64,000 bases of DNA, taken from positions 1,364,001-1,428,000 of the forward strand of contig NW_026570221.1 of NCBI RefSeq assembly GCF_019649055.1, read 5' to 3'. A program made the translations under genes and the position numbers. The notes under the pieces are model-generated. The model was not told the DNA's origin. It ran no database searches and was given only the letters and a program-made list of their open reading frames with translations. Numbering within the stretch: position 1 is the stretch's first letter; every line of letters begins with the position of its first letter. This document shows positions 11,787 to 22,348 of the stretch, piece by piece. This DNA comes from Paramacrobiotus metropolitanus. Lineage: Eukaryota; Tardigrada; Eutardigrada; Parachela; Macrobiotidae.

Positions 11787-13124
11787 GAGGACACGCTAAG
11801 TACGAGGAGAAAGCTAATATCTTCGGTAGCGCGTTCAAATTCCTGAGACTCTTCGAACACTGTGGCACTGACTGTGCGCATGCACGATTTGACTAAACAG
11901 TCAACCGTAGGAGGTTGCCAGTCTCCGTTTAGCTAGAACGGTGTTGATTGGCGCACCTATCCACGGCGGACGGTCAAGTTAAGAGGATTGACAGCCTTCT
12001 TCGGTTGGCTGTTAAAGTCAAATGTGCATGGGCCAAGTGTTCGAAATGACTCGGGATTTTGACTGCGCTACCGAAGATATTAGCTTTCTCCTCGTATACG
12101 TGATAGACAGCGAGAATGGAGTGATTGGTTTAAGCCCTCGCCCTCTATCCCCCCGGACGCAAACTACGCACTACGGACTTAACTAGTGCTAACAAGTACC
12201 ACTTTGGTACACTGCGCATGGTCAAGATATTGGGTTTTTTCACTTCGCGAATGCATCAAAATGTATGGCAAATATATCTCTTTTATACTCCAATGATGGC
12301 GTACTAGGTGTTTAATATAAAAGTTTCGTGAAATGTTCGCCATAACTTTGCTCTTACTTGACTACAACGCCTCAGATTCTATGATACTGGGTTGGCTTGG
12401 CTCAAGCCATGTTTACCCAGTAAGCGCTATGGCAAAGTTCACCGTAAAGGCGTAAACTGCCGCACTTTAGCCACGCCCCAGCCTTTAGCCCCGCCCCAAC
12501 GCGTTAGACCAATTACTCCATTAATGATAACCATGCCCTGCTCGTGCAACGCGGGCAACCACCCAGGTTTGCAGTTGCTTGTAAACACATAAAAAATAAC
12601 TGACTGAAAATTATGCAAACTTCCAGCGCTCATTTCTCGTGCACTCTGGAATAGGACTACTCAACCAATATACCAGAAGACGCAGCAAAAAATAACGCGA
12701 TTTTTGATACCAAATAAGTGAGAATATACGCCGATCCAAACAGATTACAGCTAGTTTCGTTTTCTCATAGCCTTAGCATAGAATCCACGCTCAAGGGTTC
12801 CCCACACAGAATCCTGTGCTATGTCTACGAGAAACTCAAAAAGGCTATCATCTGTCTTAATCGCTATGAATTGCAACTTGTTGGGTATCAAAAATCTTCT
12901 AGATTTTTTCTGCATCTTTTGCTACATTGGTCAAATAGTTTCGTTCCATAGTACACGAAGAATAAGAGCTGGAAGTTAGCATACGAGTCTATGAAGACGA
13001 GATGTTTTCTACACAGTACGTGGACCGCCAACCCTTGGTGGCTGGGTGTGCTGCACAACACGTGATTGGTTATCATTAAATCTCGCTGGTTTTTTTGTCT
13101 ATCACGTATACTTAGCGTGTCCTC
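11787..13124. mobile_element. TIR element interrupted by a nested MITE
   Basis: The left terminus GAGGACACGCTAAGTA (11,787-11,802) continues as TACGTGATAGAC at 12,097-12,108, after the nested insertion. The rejoined 28-bp end is matched by its inverse at 13,097-13,124. The interior has no transposase, so this is a non-autonomous element of about 1.05 kb before the insertion. I did not find a convincing target duplication for the outer element. Confidence 0.75.
11803..12094. mobile_element. Nested MITE with 30-bp perfect TIRs and TA target duplication
   Basis: The perfect inverted repeats 11,803-11,832 and 12,065-12,094 begin CGAGGAGAAAGCTAATATCT, and a less perfect extension of about 35 bp follows on each side. 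TA dinucleotides flank both ends (11,801-11,802 and 12,095-12,096). Removing the insert restores the outer element's TIR, which proves the insertion order. The TA duplication points to a Tc1/mariner-type mobiliser. Confidence 0.9.
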
Positions 13125-13845
13125 TTAAGTTTTTGTTCTTGTCCTTCTAAGTTTTCTTAGAAATCGTGGCATTCGGTTTGACCGACGTGGGTGGATATAT
13201 TGTTTCCAAAGTCCAGAAACGAAAGTTTCCTCGTCCTTCATGCAAATCTGGTGTCGGGAACGTATTTGGGGTTAGCTTCGCGGACAACGATGACTGGTTG
13301 TAGCAAGATCGCGTGTTGACTTCGGCGGCTTAAGTGTACCCTCACAGCAGATTAACATGCTGTTGCAGTATGGATTAGGATTTTTTGAACAATTACAAAA
13401 CATCAGCGGTTTTTACAATGGAGGTCGGCATTTGGAAAGAACATTGAAATTGATTTTGTCGTCAATGGAAATTCATGGCTTTCATCCTTTGAGTTATATC
13501 TGTGTTTGTGGGTTTGTGGTTCTTTAGCTATTTAGAATACGAGTGTCTCAAGAGATTTTTTAATACTGCCTTTAAGAACGATGTTAGAGAGTGACGAGCC
13601 GAAGCGCTGAAGCGAAAATATAGGGCTTGGAAGGCTGTACCGATGATATCAGATCCTGGTAAACTTGAAAAACTGAAGCAGCTCCAGAAATTTTCCAAGT
13701 TGTTTCCACAGATATATATGTAAATTCGTACTCTCGTAAAAGTGAGTAACCTTGCAGTAATAATGTGCACCTTAAAATCACATAAAAAATCGGAGGCAGT
13801 GATCACAGTCCATCCAGTAATACAATTTTAACTAAAGCAACGAAA
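13125..13845. other. Spacer without a supported feature
   Basis: No gene, RNA or clear repeat was recognised between the TIR element and the hAT-type element. The minus-strand open frames near 13.5-13.8 kb lack any recognisable domain. Confidence 0.4.
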
Positions 13846-13853
13846 GTATAAAT

Positions 13854-15331
13854 CAGACCTGGGCAGTTATGAGATTTCGACTCATAGTTAGAATTAAGAG
13901 TTAATCGCAGCTCGCGAGTTACGCTACGAGTTAAGTTAGCCGCAATAACTAGAGTTAACTGGAGTTAACTTCTAATAAAAGAAATCATGATTTTATTAAT
14001 CAACTTCAAGTAGTCTTTTATGCATACCGATATCACTTTTACCAGATTTGAGACACAGACCAATTATTAATTTTTTTCTTAAAACTGATTTTTAAAATTC
14101 ATGCTTTTTCTAATGTTCCTTTTTCATGTTTTTCCTGAGGGAGAGAGCGAGAGACACATTTTTCTTGAGGGAGGAAGATAAAATATAAATGAAACATAAG
14201 AAAGAATAAGAATGAAACAAAAGAATGAAACATATAAAGAAAACATGCTTGTGTTTTTTGTGTTTTGTTCTTATTGTGTTTCCTGCCTGTTTTCTCTCAC
14301 CCTCAAGAAAAAATCAAACATAAGAAGTTCTTATCTGACAAAATTCCTCCCTCTTTTTAACCACATAAAAATTCCTGCCTCTCAAAATTCCTCCCTCTTT
14401 TTGACCCTGGCTTTTGGGGCCGAGCGCCGGCAACGCTGAACTTTTTTACTAATATTTCGCTTCACATGGCTACCGAAGTTAGTGTAGCTGTTTGACAGCG
14501 TTGACCGCATTATTACGCTTCTTTAATGGGCAGGTAGCGAACAATTACAGGTAGCAGGTAGCAGGTAGCGCACAGACGATCAGTTCCCGTGTGATTTTTG
14601 TGCGGAACATGATTTGTCCTCTCGTTGACAAAATTTTGCTCCGCAAAAAATTACGTTCTCTGCACGCTGTTAATTGAGCTCAAATTGAACGACCACACTC
14701 ACCGTCAGCATGGACTCTCCGATGCATATTCATCGACCGAAGCGTAGCGAAGGCAGATTAATACATACTTTCGTTGATTTGTGTCCGTTACGAAAGGTCG
14801 TTACGAAAGGTTGTCACGAAAGCCATTTCCAACGAGTAACTGGAAGTCTATGCTTATGTTCCTAAGTCGTTTTGCAAAATAATATAAAATTTCATTATTC
14901 AACATATACAAATAGTATTAAAATACTTAAATAGTTTGTAATATAAAATGTAGTATACTGTACTCAAAGGAAATGCTGCGCTCAGGGCTTTCAAATGCAC
15001 ATTTTTCTTAGTCTAGTCAATGCCTTGGACGGTGGTAGTGTACGTCTGCTCGAGAAATTTTGTACACACATACTTTTGTAATTATGGCAATTTATGCGAT
15101 CCACGGTTAAAATAACATTTTTTCTGATATTTTCTATTTTTTAATTTCATTTTTGCTTTCAACTGAAACCCCCAGAGTTACGTTAAACTCGAGTTGCGCT
15201 ATATTATTTTTGAGTTGCGCTAGAGTTAAGTTTTCGTCCCGGCGAGTTAAGCTTCAAAGTTAAGTTATAAATCGTTAACTCGAAAAAAACTCGCGTTAAG
15301 TTAAATAGTTAAAATTAACTGCCCAGGTCTG
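13854..15331. mobile_element. Non-autonomous hAT-type element with 8-bp target duplication
   Basis: The termini are CAGACCTGGGCAGTTA at 13,854 and its exact inverse ending at 15,331. They are flanked by a perfect 8-bp duplication, GTATAAAT (13,846-13,853 and 15,332-15,339). Ends beginning CAG and an 8-bp duplication are hallmarks of the hAT superfamily. Subterminal regions on both sides are crowded with GAGTTAA/GTTAACTC motifs, as expected for transposase-binding arrays. No transposase is encoded. The interior contains a TTCCTCCCTC array and a segment shared with the 25.5-kb repeat. Confidence 0.93.
14337..14412. repeat. AAAATTCCTCCCTC array, second copy
   Basis: Two complete units and one variant unit (TTCCTGCCTC) are separated by TTTTTAACCACAT and end in TTTTTGACCCTGGC, the same junction as in the array at 3,609-3,732. 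The array lies within the hAT-type element, so it moved with that element or was inserted into it. Confidence 0.75.
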
Positions 15332-15582
15332 GTATAAATTATAGAATTTTATCAAGAAAGAAGGCGAAAAAAACCCTATCGTACAATTTTACAAAATGCA
15401 AATTTGAATTTAAACGGGTAGTCGGGTACTGAAAACTGAAAAGTGATGAAGCAAAAGTGTCAACGATACGTTTATGGCACGCCAAAATTGTTACGTACGG
15501 CTTAACAAAACTTTGCCAGCATGAGAATAAATTCAAGAAATAAGAATGGACTGATCTGTAAATTCACTAATTAAATTCCCAT

Positions 15583-15629
15583 TATTTAGCTGAATGAGAG
15601 CAATACTATTGCTCTCATTCAGCTAAATA
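15583..15629. repeat. Perfect 22-bp inverted repeat with 3-nt spacer
   Basis: Arm 15,583-15,604 (TATTTAGCTGAATGAGAGCA...) is the exact reverse complement of 15,608-15,629, separated by ACT. There is no flanking U-run to suggest a terminator. It may be a miniature palindromic insertion. Confidence 0.9.
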
Positions 15630-16094
15630 TTGGGACCATTCGGCGTCATCGAATGCCGGTTCCGGTGTGAAACCGGTGCAAAATGCAAAGAGCCTTTACC
15701 ATAATTATGGCCATGGAGGATATGACCATAAAGTATCCGCGACTATACCGGAAGACGGAATTATACTAAATAGATCTGCAAATTAAAGACTGGGAATGGA
15801 CTTTACCTTCAAATGTTTCCTTCTGCATGGTACGGAAGTGACCATTTTGACAAGCCTGGACTTACCATTATATTGACATCAAGTGAGAGTTTTTTTAAGT
15901 CATAAAGAAGGTACTGTCGAACTGAAAATTGTCTTGAATTAAGATTTTTTCTTGACGTTAAAAGCTATAACCAGCCGCTGATCTTCAACTAACCAAAATA
16001 CGAGTATTTACATTTATTCAGTAGTTATGTCTTATGTGGCACTTGTATGTAGGCTAATGTAGCTAAGACGTCTACGCAATAAAGGTAAATATTA

Positions 16095-18476
16095 GGCCAG
16101 GTGCTTATGGCGGGCACCCCCCTTGGCGGGTGCGATGAGGCGGGTTTTAACCATAAGGCGGGCATTGCAGAAATGCATTTCCACAGCGCACTTTCCCACT
16201 AGAGCGCATCCTTGCCGCCAGTGCAAGTCATATACACTATATTTGCTCACGCTGCTGCATGCTTTATAACTTTGAGACCTTCAAAAATCACCCCTTGCAA
16301 CAGTGTTTACAAAAAAATACGCAGATCTTTCTAAATCGTTTTGTTGGGCAACTTGGTTGTAATTTGAACAAATGCTTAATGCAAGATGCAGGTCATGTCC
16401 CAGTGATTGCTACTTTGGTAAACCACTTATTTTAATGGCTTCGAGAGACTCACTTAAGTTGCCAGAGAAATTTTATGCCTCTAATTTCAGAAAACCTATT
16501 TCTTTTGCACGATTGTTGCCGTAAAAGGTATAGTCGCAAAATATTTAAATACATATAGTTTGCCTACATAAGTTACCAGCCGTGTGTGAAAGCGATTAAA
16601 TCTATGACATTAAAACAAGTAGTGCAAAACTACTAAATAAATTCAAAGCCCGCATTTAAAAGAGAAAGCAACTTCAGCTGACTTGACCACACAAACCAAT
16701 ATCCGACTATTGTTTGCAACGACATCCTGTTAATTTTGCCTTCTAATATAGTTGTCCACAGTGCTGTCAATTTTCAGCATTTACGCACTGGTGAAAATCA
16801 TTATTACCATATAGCAAACCATAACACATGCTCTTATGTTTGCAGTTTGTCTTGTAATTTAGTGTCTAACGCTGAGCCCACTAAGGACCGATTTTTAATT
16901 TATTATAAGTCTCAATAACATGCAAAATGAAAAAACAAGCAAATGACATGGTTTTTTTAGCATATAATTTTAGCATGTTTTTAACATGCAGCATTCATCG
17001 CTAAAGAACAACAAAACTATTGTACCGGTATTTGGCTAAAAAAAAGAAGCGATAAAAGCAACAATTAAAAAATGGCAACAGTTTTCGATAAAGCCGAAGA
17101 AAGAAGTACGTCGACAGTTCGACTCACAAAGGGTATCTTACTTCAGCTTAAAGGTAGTCTCACCGTTGAAAATTACATATGCGGAAGAAAATAAGTCGTA
17201 GCTTCTATTGACACAGAAAAGGAAAAGCTTGTAGTATACCGCAATAAAATAGGCTGCAACCTAAATTCAAAAGATTGTTTTGGAAAACAATAAAATAGCA
17301 ACTTAGGCTACAGCCTAAATCAATAATTATGTTTTGATATCAAGGAATGCATACCAAATAATTCTTTCTTATTTCGCTTGTACTCTGAGATAGAATCAGT
17401 TGGGAGAAAGGTTTTGTGAAAGAAGTGAACGGAAGTCAGAAAACTTAGGCTGTAGCCTCAGTCAATAAAAAAATCGGAAAGTTACAGCGACAAATCGCGC
17501 TTTACTCACCTCATCTAATTCATACAGATGGAACCTTCTTTTATTTGTGTTTCGAAACCATTTTGGGTGTAATCCGAGTTGTATGGGGACTATTGGGTAT
17601 CGCAAAAACTACATATTATATATAAACTGTTAATAGATCGATTTGCGTTTTTGGTTTGCATATCACTGACTGTTCGATTGACTGTCCCGCAGATTTTTAC
17701 GGCATGGTTAGAAGACCTCTTAAAGTTTTCCTATTAGCAATAGAAAACTGAGATTATTAGAGAAAGAACTCCTTAACTCCGGCATTACGATATTGACGAG
17801 ATTCGAAGAAAATACGGTCAGTAGCTTTTTGAGCATTTAAATGCATTATGCTTGATAAATTGCTAACATCTATAATATCGTGCTGTACGTATTGCGGTTA
17901 ATTTACGGTACCTACTGTTATGTTTAAATGTGGTCACTTTTTCTGATCTGCGTGACTTACTATTTTTAATTTACCGTTAATTTTTCACAAATGTTCTTTT
18001 ATTTTGTTAGGTGCTTTGGAACAGATAAAAACGGCTGCTTCAAAAAACTGGGATGATGTCAGGATATGGTGTCCTTCGTGCTAACTTTTTGAAATCTTAT
18101 TTAAAAATCTGAAAGTGTAAAGCGATCTATGTCAAATAGCTTTACATCATTTTCCGCCTTTAATCGGTCTTCTGCGTTAACGTAAAACGTGTATGAACCT
18201 GCTCCCTAGATGTGTGAATGTCAAGAAATGTGTAAACGTTCGTTTTTATGACTTAAAAATTGAAAAAAACTGTACAGCCACGAAAACCAAAAGGCGAATA
18301 CACAAAGCTGTTCAAATCAAAAAGGCTCGTGACACAGTAGAAGTGCACTAGCGATTAGGCAAGTGCAGCGCAACTGATGCCTCAGTGCAGTGTGCAATTC
18401 GTGTGTGCCCGCCACTGATATTGAAGCCCGCCTTATCGCACCCGCCAAGGCGGGGGCCCGCCATAAGCACCTGGCC
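16095..18476. mobile_element. 2.4-kb non-autonomous element with ~54-bp GC-rich TIRs
   Basis: The left end GGCCAGGTGCTTATGGCGGG is matched by its inverse ending at 18,476. Similarity continues for about 54 bp through a second GGCGGGTGCGAT block. The flanks share AAATAT on both sides (16,087-16,094 region and 18,477-18,482), a possible target duplication. The interior is AT-rich with no transposase ORF and contains repeated TTAGGCTGTAGCCTAA-like palindromes around 17.25-17.46 kb. A second GGCCAGGTGC sits just outside at 18,483-18,492, suggesting a truncated neighbouring copy or a repeated target. Confidence 0.8.
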
Positions 18477-18589
18477 AAATATGGCCAGGTGCAAATAATT
18501 ATACAAATAATAATTATACGTTAACGTTATAAATAATTATACGTTAACGCATGGCGGTACTAAAGAGAAGGCGTACGCGCGCCGTTTGT

Positions 18590-19045
18590 GACGTCACAGT
18601 AAGGCAAGCAGCCCGCTAGCGCAGTGCTTTAAGGCTCGTAGGCTCCATAGACTGCTATGGTGAACGCATTTCACTTCCCGTGCTGTGGAACCACCGAGTT
18701 ATAGCTCGAAAGAAAGAGAAAAAAATTTCATAAGATGCAAACGTCTTCAGTAATAAAAGCTAGGTGAGATTTTTGGAACGTCTCGAAAGTAAGACGAGTT
18801 AGCGTAAAAAGTTCGGTCCAGGTCGGTCCAGACCGCGCGACCGTTGTGTGCTAATTGCATACAATTTTATACCTTTTTACAACATGTAATCGAAAATCTG
18901 AAAATTTTTTTCTCTTTCTTTCAAGCTATTGCCCGCTCATTTTAGACTTTTAAAACTTAAAATCGCTCAACATGGCAACCAATGGAGCCTACGAGCCATA
19001 AAGCAATGTGCAGATGGCTGGCTTGCCTTCTCATGACGTAGCACC
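18590..19045. mobile_element. Imperfect foldback element with TGACGTCA-type ends
   Basis: The left half (18,590-18,735) and right half (18,896-19,045) are inverted copies. Shared blocks include AAGGCAAGC, GGCTCGTAGGCTCCAT and TTGAAAGAAAGAGAAAAAAATTT. The ends carry GTGACGTCAC and its relative CATGACGTAG. There is no ORF. Confidence 0.75.
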
Positions 19046-19212
19046 GGGAGTAGGCAAGTCGCGCTAATGTCTTCTATTTAGTACTGCCATGGTTAACGTT
19101 ATCTGTAGGAAAAGTGTTTCGAACTTCAACGGTGGTGCTGCTGGAGCTGTAGTATCCTCTTTATTCACCTGTGGTACATCGTATTGTTGCATGATAAAAA
19201 AACATCACAATT

Positions 19213-19966
19213 TTACAACATTAAAACTTCGTTTAACTTTTCTGCTTCTTCCATTGTTCCCAAAACTGAGGCCGCGTTCCCCCGTTGTATCGCCAACGAC
19301 AATCTTTGACGTAGAAATTCATGGGAACGCTTCTCCCCAGTCTGCTGTTCTAGTCGTTTGCCCAATTCTTTGATAATGGCGATGGCGGCCGGTCCCCAAG
19401 GGCCCATTGTTTCAAAAGCTATCGGAGCAAAGATATACCTGCCGAACAAGTACGCATACAGCTGCGCCTTTTTTTATTCCGCTTCCAACGCAGCTGCGCC
19501 TGCATTTGCCGCCGTAGATTTAATGTGGGAAGGCGCAACAGTATCCACACAAGTGACATCCCATGCTAAACTGCCTAAACACATCTCTCTCTGCCAGGCA
19601 AAGGTCGTGCAGCCGTCAGGGCGCCGTTCGGAAGTATGTGACGTTCCGCGGGGCTCTATCTTCGCAGGGATTCCAGCTGACACTAACGAGCGGCACACGA
19701 TGCTGTTCAGTTCGCCATGTCGCGGGTGTCTACTGCGGAAAATGCGCACGAAAGGCCGTGGTGTCCGTACTTATCAACGTGCTTATGACACTTCAAACAT
19801 TCATGGGGTTCAAATATCGCCACTCCCAATCTCAGGCCAACTGAGATTTTAAAAGTGTCATCGTCCACGAGGTTGCCAATATGAGCGGAGGGCAATGCGT
19901 TTAACCAGATGCCAGCTTCTGGTTTAGACTGAGCAAGAAGGCGGGCTTTGTTAAGGTCATCGTTGC
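19213..19966 (-). pseudogene. C-terminal fragment of a metazoan RT polyprotein (endonuclease-like tail), copy 1
   Basis: The minus strand encodes, in order, IWLNALPSAHIGN, a CLKCHKHVDKYGHHGLSC zinc-binding motif, ERRPDGCTTFAW, WDVTCVDTVAPSH, FAPIAFETMG and LAIQRGNAASVLGTM, distributed over ORFs 19,895-19,707, 19,749-19,474 and 19,449-19,213. At least one frameshift lies near 19,735. From memory, this block forms the C-terminus of large reverse-transcriptase proteins of non-LTR or DIRS-like elements in many invertebrates. The RPDG...WDxTC pattern looks like a PD-(D/E)XK nuclease core, which is my inference. No RT core is present upstream. A second copy lies at 31,008-31,667. Confidence 0.65.
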
Positions 19967-20388
19967 GGAAAACATCTACAGTAGCAGCGTGGACAACGAC
20001 ACGTTACACAAAGGCAAGCAAAGGAGCTGTAGTTATGCATTTTATGGTTTTCAATACAAATACTATAGTAGTTTGTTTTTATGCAATACTTCACAATATG
20101 AAATCTTGTGGCATCTTACTGTATATTTGAGAATTTGCTCGAAGTGAAAAAAGTGGGTAAAATTTGTCTGTACAAGTTTGTCTCGTAATTTCTAATGCAT
20201 AAGAATACAGCGATGATGCATGCCAAATGCCGATATTACAAATAATAAAATATTAACTTTTCTCCGTTGTAATAAAGAAGTAAATTTGTCCTTTGTCAGA
20301 AAATGATGCCAGTTCGATTTTTTTACACTTAACACTGTACAAACAAATGGCTATTTCTCTATGTTATTCAATAGGACCTTTTTTTAAT

Positions 20389-20528
20389 TACAATGGACGA
20401 CAAAATTTACTTTACTCGGGACCGTGAGCCGTTGTCGGCTAACAGCGCATCAGATGAATGAGCGCCGTATATCCGTCGCTAAAATTTCCGTATATCCGTC
20501 GGTAAAGTAAATTTTGTCGTCCATTGTA
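20389..20528. mobile_element. 140-bp MITE with perfect TIRs
   Basis: The ends TACAATGGACGACAAAATTT and the exact inverse (ending 20,528) pair over about 27 bp. The outermost TA may be the target duplication, as in Tc1/mariner-derived MITEs. The interior has two CCGTATATCCGTCG units in tandem. Confidence 0.85.
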
Positions 20529-22348
20529 TTTTGTACAGACTGTGCTTACCTGTACATGCAATATTTTATTGTGTTGGCGTAATTTGTAATATAAACTATG
20601 AACGCAGGTTCAGAAAAGCAAAAAATTATGACGATCAAGCATGCATGGCTTATTGAAGATCCCATCATCATCCCCATAAGGCAGCCGACAGCTTGGCTAC
20701 TAACACGGATAACCTCATATATTCCGAAAAAAATTTCTCGATCGCCTCAGCCGATCTTGCTGAGAAATGGGCATTTGGCGTTTGAGCAGCCACTGGAATG
20801 GAATCTCATGTCGAAATTGGTTATGTTCAGAAAGCTGATAAATAGCTAAGCCAAGTAAGTCGCATTGTTTAAGCAGTGTTGAGTAGTTACGTTAATGTTG
20901 CACAATACTTCTGTTGTGCACGATACTAAATATACCACGTTGAACTACGTACATTATTTTCTGTTGCGTTGAATTGTTTAGTCCCAGAGAGCGGCACTGG
21001 TCAAGCACGTTTCGTCAGTGAACTGCTGCTTAAATTTCAGTGCTTGCATGATTTGACTTAGGTTACTCTGGGCTTGACCTTTATTCACCAATCCCTAATT
21101 TAATGCTACGGGAGTCTCAAAATGAGTTGTGATGCGCTTTTTATGCCGAGGATAATAGATCACGCCCACGAGAAGTTGTTCAGCTTTACTCCTCGGCAAA
21201 GAGATTCAGCGAAAGCCGCTTTCTTCCCAAGTCATCCATGGATGGCGGTATTCGGTAGTTATTAGAACCCGGTACCCGGTAGTTATTATTATTATTAGTT
21301 ATCACTATATTAAATTTTTGTAAAGATTCGGAATCGAAGTTGTTACTCAAATGATTCTTGTTGGTAAAATTTAAACTCATCTAATATCGAACGTTTATCA
21401 AGATTTATGTGTATCAAGGGTCAGACCTGTGATCTCCTAAAAATTTTACTGCTGGTGTACGAATAAATGGCTACGAATAGAAAAATTTGATCTTTCGATG
21501 ATGAGGCAGGACAATATTATACTGTTCTTGAACAGGTGCATAGCTGTCAGGGCTGTGAGTAATGAAATTATGCTTGGCTACCTCCGAGCATTCCTTTCTC
21601 TAAGCTTACGAAGCATGAATATGTGCCTCCAAGGATCGAAATTTCTTCTCTGAGTCTCTGACCCTGATCTATCTGCTTTCACACTTATATTGAACACCTA
21701 TAACACTCATCATGCGCCGCGTGGAACAGCCTATTCTGTCCATTTCATCTGTGCCTGCCCTTTAATCCACTTAACTACGGCTACGGCTTAATGTAGTCCT
21801 TAATGGATTCTTGTGAACGATGGGCAATTTAGGCTGTATACTGTTTTGCCATGTACATACATGTACAGTACTCGTACAAGTCCAATGCTATCGAAGAAAA
21901 AGTTTGCCATGCTGCATAAGAATTTACCACAGTTTCTGATACTGCAGTCAGCAAGCTAAGACAATGCGGTTGCGTAGTGCGCTGTCTGCCTGTCGTAATT
22001 CGCAGGAGAAACCGTTCAATTGAATCTTTGAAGCTGCTCATTATATCATCTCCTCAACTCCATTTCGTTAGAGGTAATTACACTTTTGTCCTTTAACATC
22101 GACAAGTTACAGATAGAGCGGCATACAGAAGAAGGCAGACTACAGCCACAGAAAGGGAAAAGCTACAGCAGCAGACTAAGGCGCTAGTTAAGAACGGTTA
22201 CGTTATGCACTGTATGTGCATATACATGTATAATGTATTCCGAGTTTTACTGGTGCTTCAAGACCGTATCGCTGTGCTTCAAGACCGGCGCTATCCCTGT
22301 GGTTTTAATAACGTTCAGTAATTTCTCGGAGACTTTATATCATTCAGC
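20529..22348. other. Upstream flank of the F-box gene; no gene recognised
   Basis: Short open frames show no recognisable domain. A TATA-like, AT-rich stretch (GCATATACATGTATAATG, about 22,217-22,234) lies roughly 115 bp before the F-box gene's ATG and could belong to its promoter, but this is weak evidence. Confidence 0.35.
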
